Assembly: GCA_040902725.1 (NCBI GenBank)
Contig: JBBDWU010000016.1
Coordinates: 1-43,355 of the forward strand
Direction: 5' to 3'
DNA length: 43,355 nt
DNA from: JACVRU01 sp040902725
GTDB lineage: Bacteria > Actinomycetota > Thermoleophilia > Gaiellales > Gaiellaceae
Part shown: positions 21,803-29,184 of the stretch, piece after piece
Layout of the letters: each line of letters begins with the position of its first letter
Numbering within the stretch: the stretch's first letter is position 1
Program-made: the position numbers and the translations under genes
Notes under the pieces: generated by a model
What the model was told of the DNA's origin: nothing
Databases searched by the model: none
What the model saw: the letters and a program-made list of their open reading frames with translations, nothing else

Positions 21803-22375
21803 TGCGGCTTCGACCTGGTCGAGCGCCTGCTGGATCTCGGCGAAGACCTCGGGAATGCGACGGTCGCCGTGGATGCCGACCAGCTTGCCGCGCGCGCGGT
21901 AGTACTCCACGAGCGGCTCCGCGTGCTCGTGGTAGAGCGCGAGCCGGGTGCGAATCGCCTCCGGCGTGTCGTCCGTCCGCCCCTCGCTCTCGGCGCGCTG
22001 CACGAGCCGGTCGGCGCTCACGCCCTCCTTCACCTGGAGCTCGAGCACGATGTCCAGCTCGCGGCCAAGGTCGCGCAGCACCTCGTCGAGCGCCTCCGCC
22101 TGCGCGATCGTCCGGGGGAAGCCGTCGAGGACGAAGCCCGGGCCGGTGTCGTCGCGCCCGAGCCGCTCTCTGATCAGTTCGACCATCAAGTCGTCGGGAA
22201 CGAGGCGGCCCGCGTCCACGAGCGGCTCCACGCGCGCGCCGAGCTCGCCGCCCTCGGCGATCGCGGCGCGCAGCATGTCGCCGGTCCCGATGTGCGAGAT
22301 CTCGTAGGCGTCGGCGACGAGCCTCGCCTGCGTGCCCTTGCCCGACCCCTGGGGACCGAGCAGAAGCACATTCAC
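21797..22375 (-). CDS. adk: Adenylate kinase, short (LID-less) form
   Basis: A 192-aa adenylate kinase, MNVLLLGPQGSGKGTQ with the P-loop at residues 7-15, GTGDMLRAAIAEG in the NMP-binding region and VLDGFPRTIAQAE. The long zinc-type LID domain is replaced by a short turn, as in other actinobacterial enzymes. It interconverts ATP, AMP and ADP. GTG start overlaps the secY stop by 4 bp (GTGA). Confidence 0.96.
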   Translation of the reverse strand: MNVLLLGPQGSGKGTQARLVADAYEISHIGTGDMLRAAIAEGGELGARVEPLVDAGRLVPDDLMVELIRERLGRDDTGPGFVLDGFPRTIAQAEALDEVLRDLGRELDIVLELQVKEGVSADRLVQRAESEGRTDDTPEAIRTRLALYHEHAEPLVEYYRARGKLVGIHGDRRIPEVFAEIQQALDQVEAAA

Positions 22376-23625
22376 TTGAGGAAGCCCTCGTAGTGCCGCG
22401 CCATCATCTGCGACTCCATCTGGCGCATGGTGTCCAGCGCGACGCCCACGGCGATCAGCACCGACGTGCCGCCGAGCGCGCCGGCCGACGCCTGCGAGAA
22501 GCCGCCGTAGGCGATGAAGGCGGTCGGGAGCGTGGCCACGATCGCCAGGTAGAGCGACCCGGGCAGCGTCAGCCGCGTCAGCACGCGGTCCAGGTACTGC
22601 GCTGTCGGCGGCCCCGGCCGGATCCCGGGGATGTAGCCGCCCTGCTTGCGTAAGTTGTCGGCCTGGTCGATCGGGTTGAACTGGACGGCCGTGTAGAAGT
22701 ACGTGAAGACGACGATCAGAACGGCCTGCGCGATCATGAACGGCAGGCTCGAGTACGAGAAGTGGTCGTTGACGAAGCTCTGCGTCTCGGGGAAGTACTG
22801 GCCGATCGTCGGCGGGAACGCCATGACGGCGGCCGCGAAGATGATCGGGATGACGCCAGCCATGTTCACGCGCAACGGCATGTAGGTCGAGCCGCCCGCG
22901 GTCATCTTGCGGCCCACCATCCGGCGCGCGTACTGGATCGGGATCCGCCGCTGGCCCTCCTGGATGAAGACGACGGCGACGATGATCCCGATCGCGAGGA
23001 TCGGGAAGATCAGCTGCTCCATCGGGTCGCCGTTCAGCACGGCGCGGGCGCCCGTGGGCAGGCCGGTCAGGATCGAGGCGAAGATCAGCAGCGACATCCC
23101 GTTGCCGATGCCGCGCTTCGTGATCAGCTCGCCGAGCCACATGAGCAGCGTCGCGCCCGTCGTCAGCGTGATCACGATCAGCACCAGGCGGCCGCTGTTG
23201 AACTCGAGCGCGCCCTGGCGCTGGAAGAGGAACGCGTAGCCGGTGGACTGGGCCGCGGAGAGCGCGACGGTCAGGTAGCGCGTGTACTGGTTGATCTTCG
23301 CGTAGCCGGACTCGCCCTCCTTCTGAAGCTGCTCGAGCCGCGGCACGACCACGGTCATCAGCTGCAGGATGATCGAGGCCGTGATGTACGGCATGATCCC
23401 GAGCGCGAAGACGGAGAAGCGCGAGAGCGCGCCGCCCGAGAAGAGGTTGAGCAGCCCGAGGACGGTGTCGCCGGCGCCGCTGAACGCGCTCCTGATCTGC
23501 TCGGAGTCGACGCCCGGCGCCGGGACCCAGGCCCCGAGGCGGTAGAGCGCCAGGATGGCGGCGGTGAAGAGGAGCCGGCGGCGCAGCTCCGGCACCCGCC
23601 ACGCGTTGGCGAGCCAGGAGAACAG
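22372..23625 (-). CDS. secY: Protein translocase subunit SecY
   Basis: The core of the SecYEG channel with about ten membrane spans; visible are LYRLGAWVPAPGVDS, FSVFALGIMPYITASIILQL, the plug region after IMPYI, QYTRYLTVALSAAQS and the C-terminal MARHYEGFLK. The first canonical start (GTG 23595) would remove the amphipathic N-terminus FSWLANAWRVPELRRR that SecY proteins have. CTG 23625 lies 7 nt after GGAGG and 3 bp after the rplO stop, and would give 417 aa of normal length. I therefore annotate CTG, with GTG 23595 as the alternative. Confidence 0.92.
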   Translation of the reverse strand: MFSWLANAWRVPELRRRLLFTAAILALYRLGAWVPAPGVDSEQIRSAFSGAGDTVLGLLNLFSGGALSRFSVFALGIMPYITASIILQLMTVVVPRLEQLQKEGESGYAKINQYTRYLTVALSAAQSTGYAFLFQRQGALEFNSGRLVLIVITLTTGATLLMWLGELITKRGIGNGMSLLIFASILTGLPTGARAVLNGDPMEQLIFPILAIGIIVAVVFIQEGQRRIPIQYARRMVGRKMTAGGSTYMPLRVNMAGVIPIIFAAAVMAFPPTIGQYFPETQSFVNDHFSYSSLPFMIAQAVLIVVFTYFYTAVQFNPIDQADNLRKQGGYIPGIRPGPPTAQYLDRVLTRLTLPGSLYLAIVATLPTAFIAYGGFSQASAGALGGTSVLIAVGVALDTMRQMESQMMARHYEGFLK

Positions 23626-23627
23626 GG

Positions 23628-24254
23628 CTAGCCCTCCGGGGCTTCGGGTTCGGGCTCGGCCGCCTCGGGCTCGGCTGCGGGCTCCGCCTCGGCCTCGGCC
23701 TCGACGTCGGCCTCCGCCTCGGGCTCGGCCTTCGGCTTCGCCTTGTGCACCTTCTTCTTCTTCTCCACCGGCTCGCGCAGCAGCGTCAGCGTGCCCCCCG
23801 CCGCCTCGATCTTCTCCTTCGCGGCGGCGGAAGCGCGATGGACGGTCACGGCCAGCTTCTTCGTCAGCTCACCGCCCGCCAGCACCTTCACGTCGAAGCG
23901 CGTGTTGCGGATGAGGCCCCGCTCGACGAGCACCTCGGGCGTGATTTCCGCGCCGGCGTCGAAGCGCGCGTCGAGGTCGCGCAGGTTCACGTGGTAGGTG
24001 CGCGTGCGGAAGGGCCCAACGGGCATCGCGTCCTTCGACGTGTTGCCTCGCCGCTTGCCGATCCGCATGAAGAGCGGCGTCTGCCCACCCTCGAAGCGGC
24101 TGCCGAGCTTGTGCGAGCCGGCGCGCGACTTCTGGCCCTTGATGCCCCGGCCGGCGTAGCGGCCCTTCCCCGAGCCCAGGCCGCGGCCGACGCGCTTCGC
24201 GTCCTTCTTGGCCTGCGCCGGCTTCAGGTTGGAGAGGTTGAGCTGCTTCGACAT
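23628..24254 (-). CDS. rplO: 50S ribosomal protein L15 with acidic tail
   Basis: A 208-aa L15: LNLSNLKPAQAKKDAKRVGR, GKGRYAGRGIKGQKSRAG, GGQTPLFMRIGKRRG and a conserved C-terminal domain. It is followed by a tail of some 50 residues that begins lysine-rich (KKKKVHKAKPKAE) and then becomes Glu/Ala/Pro-rich. Typical L15 ends near residue 150. Translationally close to rpmD (2 bp gap). Confidence 0.96.
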   Translation of the reverse strand: MSKQLNLSNLKPAQAKKDAKRVGRGLGSGKGRYAGRGIKGQKSRAGSHKLGSRFEGGQTPLFMRIGKRRGNTSKDAMPVGPFRTRTYHVNLRDLDARFDAGAEITPEVLVERGLIRNTRFDVKVLAGGELTKKLAVTVHRASAAAKEKIEAAGGTLTLLREPVEKKKKVHKAKPKAEPEAEADVEAEAEAEPAAEPEAAEPEPEAPEG

Positions 24255-24256
24255 GG

Positions 24257-24436
24257 CTAGGCGTCCTCGACCTTCACGAGGTGGCGGACCTTTCTGAGCA
24301 TACCGGCGAGCACCGGGCCCTCCTGGTGCTCGGCGGTGCGCCCGATTCGTCCCAGGCCGAGCGCCCGGAGCGTGCCGCGATGGCGCTCGCTCTGGCCGAT
24401 CTGGCTGCGGACCTGCGTGATGCGAACCTTGGCCAT
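24257..24436 (-). CDS. rpmD: 50S ribosomal protein L30
   Basis: A 59-aa L30: MAKVRITQVRSQIGQSERHR, then TLRALGLGRIGRTAEHQ and a C-terminal helix ending VRHLVKVEDA. Found by reading the gap between rpsE and rplO; its ATG overlaps the rpsE stop (TAATG). Confidence 0.95.
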   Translation of the reverse strand: MAKVRITQVRSQIGQSERHRGTLRALGLGRIGRTAEHQEGPVLAGMLRKVRHLVKVEDA

Positions 24437-25017
24437 TACTCCTCGGTGGCCGCCGGCTCCTCGGCGGGCGCGGGCTCCTCGGCGGGCGCCGGCTCCTCGG
24501 CGGGCGCGGGCGGCTTGTAGGGCAGGATCTCGCTGATCGTCTTGCCGCGGGCGCGCGCGACGTCTTCCGGCCGCCGCAGCCCCTGGAGCGCCGCCACCGC
24601 GGCGCGCGCCATGTTGATCGGGTTGGTGGTGCCGAGGCTCTTGGCGAGCACGTCGCGGATGCCGGCGAGCTCGAGGACGGCGCGGACGCCGCCGCCGGCG
24701 ATGACGCCGGTGCCCTCGCTCGCGGGGCGGAGGAACACGCGCGCGGCGCCGTAGCGGCCGAGGATCTCGTGCGTGATCGTCGTCCCGTGCTTCGGGACGG
24801 TGAAGAGGTTCTTCTTCGCGTCGTCGACCGCCTTCGTGATCGCTAGCGGGACCTCGCGCGCCTTGCCGTAGCCGACGCCGACGCGGTCGACCTCGTCACC
24901 GATGACGACGAGGGCCGTGAACGAGAACCGCCGCCCGCCCTTGACGACCTTGGCGACGCGGTTGATCTCGACGACCCGTTCCTTCAGCTCGCGCTGATCT
25001 GAGGCTTCGATGGCCAT
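24436..25017 (-). CDS. rpsE: 30S ribosomal protein S5 with repeat tail
   Basis: A 193-aa S5: VVEINRVAKVVKGGRRFSF, the loop GYGKAREVPLAITKAVDDAK, GTGVIAGGGVRAVLELAGI and GTTNPINMARA. The C-terminus carries tandem APAEEP repeats (three copies) ending AATEE, absent from typical S5. It overlaps rplR by one base. Confidence 0.96.
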   Translation of the reverse strand: MAIEASDQRELKERVVEINRVAKVVKGGRRFSFTALVVIGDEVDRVGVGYGKAREVPLAITKAVDDAKKNLFTVPKHGTTITHEILGRYGAARVFLRPASEGTGVIAGGGVRAVLELAGIRDVLAKSLGTTNPINMARAAVAALQGLRRPEDVARARGKTISEILPYKPPAPAEEPAPAEEPAPAEEPAATEE

Positions 25018-25373
25018 CAGAACTTCAGTCCTCCTTCGCGCGCACCGTCGGCGAGCGCCTTGACGCGGCCGTGGTACAGGTACCCGGCCCGGTCGAACAC
25101 GACCTCTTCGACTCCCGCCTGCTTGGCGGCCTGCGCCAGCAACTTGCCGACCTCGGCCGCCTGCTCGGTCTTTGCTCCCTTGAACTTCTTGGGCAGCGCC
25201 AGCCAGCTCGCGCCCGCGATCGTGCGACCCGTCGCGTCGTCGACGAGCTGAGCGCTGATTCCGCGGTTCGAGCGGAACACGGCCAGCCGCGGCCGCTCGG
25301 CCGTGCCCTTGACCTTCGCCCGCACGCGGCGGTGACGGCGCTCGCGCGCCTGGCGCGTCGTGAGAACGGTCAT
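25017..25373 (-). CDS. rplR: 50S ribosomal protein L18
   Basis: A 118-aa L18: RHRRVRAKVKGTAERPRLAV, FRSNRGISAQLVDDATG, VVFDRAGYLYHGRVKALAD and GAREGGLKF. It binds 5S rRNA. Overlaps rplF by 4 bp. Confidence 0.97.
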   Translation of the reverse strand: MTVLTTRQARERRHRRVRAKVKGTAERPRLAVFRSNRGISAQLVDDATGRTIAGASWLALPKKFKGAKTEQAAEVGKLLAQAAKQAGVEEVVFDRAGYLYHGRVKALADGAREGGLKF

Positions 25374-25906
25374 GCGCGCTTCCCGACCTTCCGGCGGACG
25401 TGCTCGCCCTCGTAGCGGATGCCCTTGCCCTTGTACGGCTCGGGCGGGCGGATCTTGCGGATCTCGGCCGCGGTTTGGCCCACCTGCTGCTTGTCCGTGC
25501 CCTTGACGATGATCTGGGTCGGGATCGGGACCTCGAAGCTGATGCCGGCGGGCGGCTCCTTCACCACGGTGTGGGAGAAGCCCACCGCGAGCTCCAGCGA
25601 CTCTCCGCGCAGGCTCGCGCGGTAGCCGACGCCCTGGATCTCGAGCCGCTTCTCGAAGCCCTTCGTGACGCCCTCGACCATGTTCCAGATCAGCGTCCGG
25701 GTTAGCCCGTGGAGCGCGCGATCGTCGCCGCGGTCGGACGGGCGCGCGACGACGATCTCGCCGTCGCGCTGCTCGACCTTCATCCGCGCGGGCACCTGCG
25801 TGCTCAGCTCGCCGAGCGGGCCGTTGACCTGCACGCGGCCGCCCGGCGACAGCGCGACGCTGACGCTCTCGGGCAGGGGGATAGGCTGCTTGCCGATTCG
25901 GCTCAT
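25370..25906 (-). CDS. rplF: 50S ribosomal protein L6
   Basis: A 178-aa L6 with two related domains: MSRIGKQPIPLPESVSVAL ... LGELSTQVP and VTKGFEKRLEIQGVGYRASL; the C-terminal motif PEPYKGKGIRYEGEHVRRK is complete. It sits near the sarcin-ricin loop. The stop of rpsH lies 3 bp upstream. Confidence 0.97.
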   Translation of the reverse strand: MSRIGKQPIPLPESVSVALSPGGRVQVNGPLGELSTQVPARMKVEQRDGEIVVARPSDRGDDRALHGLTRTLIWNMVEGVTKGFEKRLEIQGVGYRASLRGESLELAVGFSHTVVKEPPAGISFEVPIPTQIIVKGTDKQQVGQTAAEIRKIRPPEPYKGKGIRYEGEHVRRKVGKRA

Positions 25907-25909
25907 GGG

Positions 25910-26305
25910 CTACCAGACGAAGGCGACCACTTCGCCGCCGACCCCGCGCTCGGCGGCGGTGCGGTGGGTGATCAGCCCGTTCGAGGTGGACAGGATGGCG
26001 GTGCCCAGGCCGCCGAGGACGCGCGGGAGGCGGTCCTTCTTCGCGTAGACGCGGCGGCCGGGCTTCGAGACGCGCTTGAGGTCGGTGAGGATGCGCTCGC
26101 GGTTGCGGCCGTACTTGAGGTAGACGACGAGCGTGTCGAACGACTCGCCCGGCTTCACCTCGTAGTCGCGGATGTAGCCCTCCTCCTTGAGGATGCGGGC
26201 GATCTCGACCTTCATCCGCGAGGTCGGCATCTCGGCGCGCTCGTGGAGCGCGCGATTCGCGTTGCGGATGCGGGTCAGCATGTCGGCGATGGGATCGGTC
26301 AGCAT
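25910..26305 (-). CDS. rpsH: 30S ribosomal protein S8
   Basis: A 131-aa S8: MLTDPIADMLTRIRNANRAL, MKVEIARILKEEGYIRDYEV and the C-terminal GLGTAILSTSNGLITHRTAA. It is a 16S assembly protein and, in E. coli, the spc-operon repressor. Gap of 10 bp to rpsZ. Confidence 0.97.
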   Translation of the reverse strand: MLTDPIADMLTRIRNANRALHERAEMPTSRMKVEIARILKEEGYIRDYEVKPGESFDTLVVYLKYGRNRERILTDLKRVSKPGRRVYAKKDRLPRVLGGLGTAILSTSNGLITHRTAAERGVGGEVVAFVW

Positions 26306-26315
26306 CTCGTCTCTC

Positions 26316-26501
26316 CTACCAGGAGCTCTTCGTCATCCCGGGGATCACGCCCTGGTGGGCGAGCTCCCGCAGGCAGATCCGGCAGAGCCCGAACTTCTTG
26401 AAGACGGCGCGCGGGCGGCCGCACCGGTTGCAGCGCGAGTAGGCGCGCGTCTTGTACTTCGCCGGGCGCGACCACTTCGCGATCAAGGACTTCTTGGCCA
26501 C
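26316..26501 (-). CDS. rpsZ: 30S ribosomal protein S14, zinc type
   Basis: A 61-aa type Z S14 with zinc cysteines C24, C27, C40 and C43 (SRCNRCGRPRAV, LCRICLRELAHQG) and the C-terminal PGMTKSSW. One-base overlap with rplE. Confidence 0.97.
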   Translation of the reverse strand: MAKKSLIAKWSRPAKYKTRAYSRCNRCGRPRAVFKKFGLCRICLRELAHQGVIPGMTKSSW

Positions 26502-27079
26502 TACTCCTGCTCCCTCCCCGCGGTGAACGGCAGACCGAGCTCGCGCAGCAGCGCCAGCCCCGACTCGTCCGTCTTCGCGGTGGTCGTAATCGTCACGTCG
26601 AGGCCCCGGACGACGTCGATCGAGTCGTAGTCGATCTCCGGGAAGATGATCTGCTCGCGGATGCCGATCGAGTAGTTCCCGCGCCCGTCGAGCGAGCCGA
26701 CGTCGAGCCCGCGGAAGTCGCGGATGCGCGGCAGCGCGATCGACACGAGCCGATCGAGGAACTCGTACATGCGGTCGCCGCGAAGCGTGACCTTCGCGCC
26801 GATCGCCATCCCCTCGCGCAGCTTGAAGCTGGCGATCGACTTGGTCGCGCGGCGCACCTGGGCGCGCTGCCCGGCGATCGTCGTCAGCTGCTCGATCGCG
26901 TTGTCGAGCGCCTTGGCATCGGTCTTCGCTTCGCCGACGCCCATGTTGAGCGTGATCTTCGCGACGCGCGGGACGTCCATCACGGACGAGCAGCCGAGCT
27001 CCTCCTTGAGGCGCGCACGGATCTCCTCCGAATAGAGGCGCTTGAGGCGCGGCGTGTAGGTGGCGGTGGCGGTAGGCAT
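26501..27079 (-). CDS. rplE: 50S ribosomal protein L5
   Basis: A 192-aa L5: TPRLKRLYSEEIRARLKEEL, MDVPRVAKITLNMGVGEAKT, REGMAIGAKVTLRGDRMYEF and EIDYDSIDVVRGLDVTITTT. It binds 5S rRNA and contacts P-site tRNA. ATG overlaps the rplX stop (TGATG). Confidence 0.97.
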   Translation of the reverse strand: MPTATATYTPRLKRLYSEEIRARLKEELGCSSVMDVPRVAKITLNMGVGEAKTDAKALDNAIEQLTTIAGQRAQVRRATKSIASFKLREGMAIGAKVTLRGDRMYEFLDRLVSIALPRIRDFRGLDVGSLDGRGNYSIGIREQIIFPEIDYDSIDVVRGLDVTITTTAKTDESGLALLRELGLPFTAGREQE

Positions 27080-27459
27080 CAGTACTTGTCGATCTCTCCC
27101 TTGCAGTCGGCGCGGCGGCAGACGCGCACCGCGACGTCCTTGCCGCTGATCGGCTTGCGCACGACGCCGACGCGGGTCGGCCGGTTGCAGACCGGGCAGA
27201 CGACCATCACGTTCGAGACCGGCAGCGGCGCCGGCATCTCGATCACGCCGCCGGGGATGATCTGCGGCGCGCCCATGCGGCCGGTGCCGCGCACCGGGCG
27301 CGGGCGCTGGTGCTTCTTGACGATGTTCAGGTTCTCGACGAGGACGCGGCGCTCCTTCGGCCGCGACTCGATCACGCGGCCCTGCTTGCCACGATCCTTG
27401 CCCGTGATGATCTGGACGAGGTCGCCCTGGCGGACGCGCATCGTGTGCACCTTCGCCAT
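27079..27459 (-). CDS. rplX: 50S ribosomal protein L24
   Basis: A 126-aa L24: KOW motif GDLVQIITGKDRGKQGRVI, IVKKHQRPRPVRGTGRMGAP, then a four-cysteine C-terminus (VVCPVCNRPTRVG ... VRVCRRADCKGEI) that may bind zinc. Real start is ATG 27459, overlapping the rplN stop; the longer in-frame ORF upstream is inside rplN. Confidence 0.96.
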   Translation of the reverse strand: MAKVHTMRVRQGDLVQIITGKDRGKQGRVIESRPKERRVLVENLNIVKKHQRPRPVRGTGRMGAPQIIPGGVIEMPAPLPVSNVMVVCPVCNRPTRVGVVRKPISGKDVAVRVCRRADCKGEIDKY

Positions 27460-27827
27460 CAGAGGACCTCCGGGGCGAGCGAGACGATCTTCATGAAGTT
27501 CCGCTCGCGCAGCTCGCGCGCGACCGGCCCGAAGATGCGGGTGCCGCGCGGGTTGTTCTGGGCGTCGATGATCACGGCGGCGTTCTCGTCGAAGGCGATC
27601 GACGTCCCGTCGTCGCGCGGGTGCGCGCGGCGCGTGCGGACGACGACGGCCTTCACGACCTCGCCCTTCTTGACCGCGCCCTGAGGGGTCGCGACCTTGA
27701 CGGTGCCGACGATCACGTCGCCCACGCCCGCGTAGCGGCGCTTCGAGCCGCCGAGGACGCGGATGCACAGGAGCTCGCGCGCGCCGGTGTTGTCGGCGAC
27801 GCGGACACGTGTCTCCTGCTGAATCAC
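27459..27827 (-). CDS. rplN: 50S ribosomal protein L14
   Basis: A 122-aa L14: MIQQETRVRVADNTGARELL, GDVIVGTVKVATPQGAVKKG, VVVRTRRAHPRDDGT and GTRIFGPVARELRERNFMKI. GTG start overlaps the rpsQ stop by 4 bp. Confidence 0.97.
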   Translation of the reverse strand: MIQQETRVRVADNTGARELLCIRVLGGSKRRYAGVGDVIVGTVKVATPQGAVKKGEVVKAVVVRTRRAHPRDDGTSIAFDENAAVIIDAQNNPRGTRIFGPVARELRERNFMKIVSLAPEVL

Positions 27828-28582
27828 TTCGCCTCCTCGACGACTTCCGCCAGCCGCCAGCGCTTCGTCTTCGAGATCGGCCGCGTCTCCACGATGCGGA
27901 CGACGTCGCCGACCTTGGCCGTGTTGGCCTCGTCGTGGGCGTGCAGCTTGGAGGTGCTGCGGACGATCTTCTTGTACCTCGGGTGCGCCTTCACGTGGTC
28001 GACGCGGACGACGATCGTCTTGTCCATCCCGCTTGAGACGACCACGCCGCGGCGCTCCTGGCGCTGGCCGCGGTCACCGTCCGGCTTCGGCAGCCGCACG
28101 ATCGGCTTGCGCTCGGAAGGCCGCTCGCGCTTGACCATCGGCCGCTGCCGGCGCAGCCGGCGCGGGAGCCGCTTCTTCTTGGGGGCGCGCCCGGGGGCCT
28201 CGGCCGGGGCGGCAGGCTCCTCGGCAGGCGCTTCAGCCTCGGCCTCGGCCGCGGGCTCCTCCTCGGCGACCGGCTCCTCGGCAGGCGCCTCAGCCTCAGC
28301 CTCGGCCGCGGGCTCTTCCTCGGCGACCGGCTCCTCGGCAGGCGCTTCCGCCTCCGCTACGGGCTCCTCCTCGGCGACCGGCTCATCGGCAGGCGCTTCA
28401 GCCTCCGCCACGGGCTCCTCCTCGGCGACGGGCTCCTCGGCAGGCGCTTCCGCCGCGGTCTCCTCGACCGCGGGCTCCTCGGCCACGGGGGTCTCCTCGG
28501 CCTCGGCCACAGGAGTCTCCTCCACCACCGGGGCGTCCTCGGCCTTCTTCTTCGCCGGCTTCTTCTTTTTCTCGTCAGGCAT
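27824..28582 (-). CDS. rpsQ: 30S ribosomal protein S17 with long acidic N-terminal extension
   Basis: The S17 core is only residues 178-252 (RRGVVVSSGMDKTIVVRVDH ... RPISKTKRWRLAEVVE), the size of a normal S17. Before it lie a lysine-rich start (MPDEKKKKPAKKKAEDAP), an acidic region (about 18-130) with four tandem units such as APAEEPVAEEEPAAEAEAE, and a very basic linker (about 132-177, APKKKRLPRRLRRQRP). ATG 28582 has GAGAAGG upstream and overlaps rpmC by 8 bp; an internal ATG at residue 149 has no ribosome binding site. The extension's role is unknown. Confidence 0.93.
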   Translation of the reverse strand: MPDEKKKKPAKKKAEDAPVVEETPVAEAEETPVAEEPAVEETAAEAPAEEPVAEEEPVAEAEAPADEPVAEEEPVAEAEAPAEEPVAEEEPAAEAEAEAPAEEPVAEEEPAAEAEAEAPAEEPAAPAEAPGRAPKKKRLPRRLRRQRPMVKRERPSERKPIVRLPKPDGDRGQRQERRGVVVSSGMDKTIVVRVDHVKAHPRYKKIVRSTSKLHAHDEANTAKVGDVVRIVETRPISKTKRWRLAEVVEEAK

Positions 28583-28766
28583 GGGCCTTCTCGTTCAGAA
28601 CGGTGAGGACACGGGCGATCTCGCGCTTTGCGAGCCGGATGCGCGCCGGGTTCTCCAGCGCGCCCGTCGCAGACTGGAAGCGCAGGTTGAAGAGCTCCTG
28701 GCGCGTTTCGGAGAGCTTCCGCTCGAGGTCGTCGACGGTCAGCTCGCGCAGATCCTTAGTTCTCAA
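28575..28766 (-). CDS. rpmC: 50S ribosomal protein L29
   Basis: A 63-aa L29: MRTKDLRELTVDDLERKLSE, ELFNLRFQSATGALENPARI and KREIARVLTVLNEK. TTG start lies inside the end of rplP (11-bp overlap). It sits at the tunnel exit next to L23. Confidence 0.96.
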   Translation of the reverse strand: MRTKDLRELTVDDLERKLSETRQELFNLRFQSATGALENPARIRLAKREIARVLTVLNEKAHA

Positions 28767-29181
28767 AGAGGCTCGCCTCCCTCGAGACGATCTTCGTCCT
28801 GACGGGCAGCTTCATCGCCGCGAGCCGCAGGGCGTCCTTGGCCAGCGGCTCGTCGACGCCGGCGAGCTCGAACATCACGCGACCCGGCTTGACGACGACG
28901 ACCCAGCCCTCGGGCGAACCCTTGCCGGAGCCCATCCGCGTCTCGGCCGGCTTCTTGGTCACCGACTTGTCGGGAAAGACGTTGACCCACACCTTGCCGC
29001 CGCGCTTGATCTTGCGCGTCATCGCGATTCGGGCGGCCTCGATCTGCCGGTTGGTGACCCAGCCGGCGTCGAGCGACTTGAGCCCGAAGTCTCCGAACTG
29101 GACCTGGGTCTGACCCTTCGCGGTGCCGCGCCGGCGGCCGCGGTGGACCTTGCGGTACTTGGTCTTCTTGGGGAGCAGCAC
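28756..29181 (-). CDS. rplP: 50S ribosomal protein L16
   Basis: A 141-aa L16: MLLPKKTKYRKVHRGRRRGT, QFGDFGLKSLDAGWVTNRQI, RGGKVWVNVFPDKSVTKKPA and GWVVVVKPGRVMFELAG. GTG start, 3 bp after rpsC. It helps position A-site tRNA. Confidence 0.97.
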   Translation of the reverse strand: MLLPKKTKYRKVHRGRRRGTAKGQTQVQFGDFGLKSLDAGWVTNRQIEAARIAMTRKIKRGGKVWVNVFPDKSVTKKPAETRMGSGKGSPEGWVVVVKPGRVMFELAGVDEPLAKDALRLAAMKLPVRTKIVSREASLFEN

Positions 29182-29184
29182 CCG

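Noticed and set aside
21797..23602. Single adk-secY fusion frame
   Set aside because: The upstream part of this frame is a shadow of secY; adk starts at GTG 22375, overlapping the secY stop.
28200..28540. Tandem repeats as a CRISPR array or intergenic repeat
   Set aside because: The units are in frame, encode the Ala/Glu/Pro-rich S17 extension and have no spacers.
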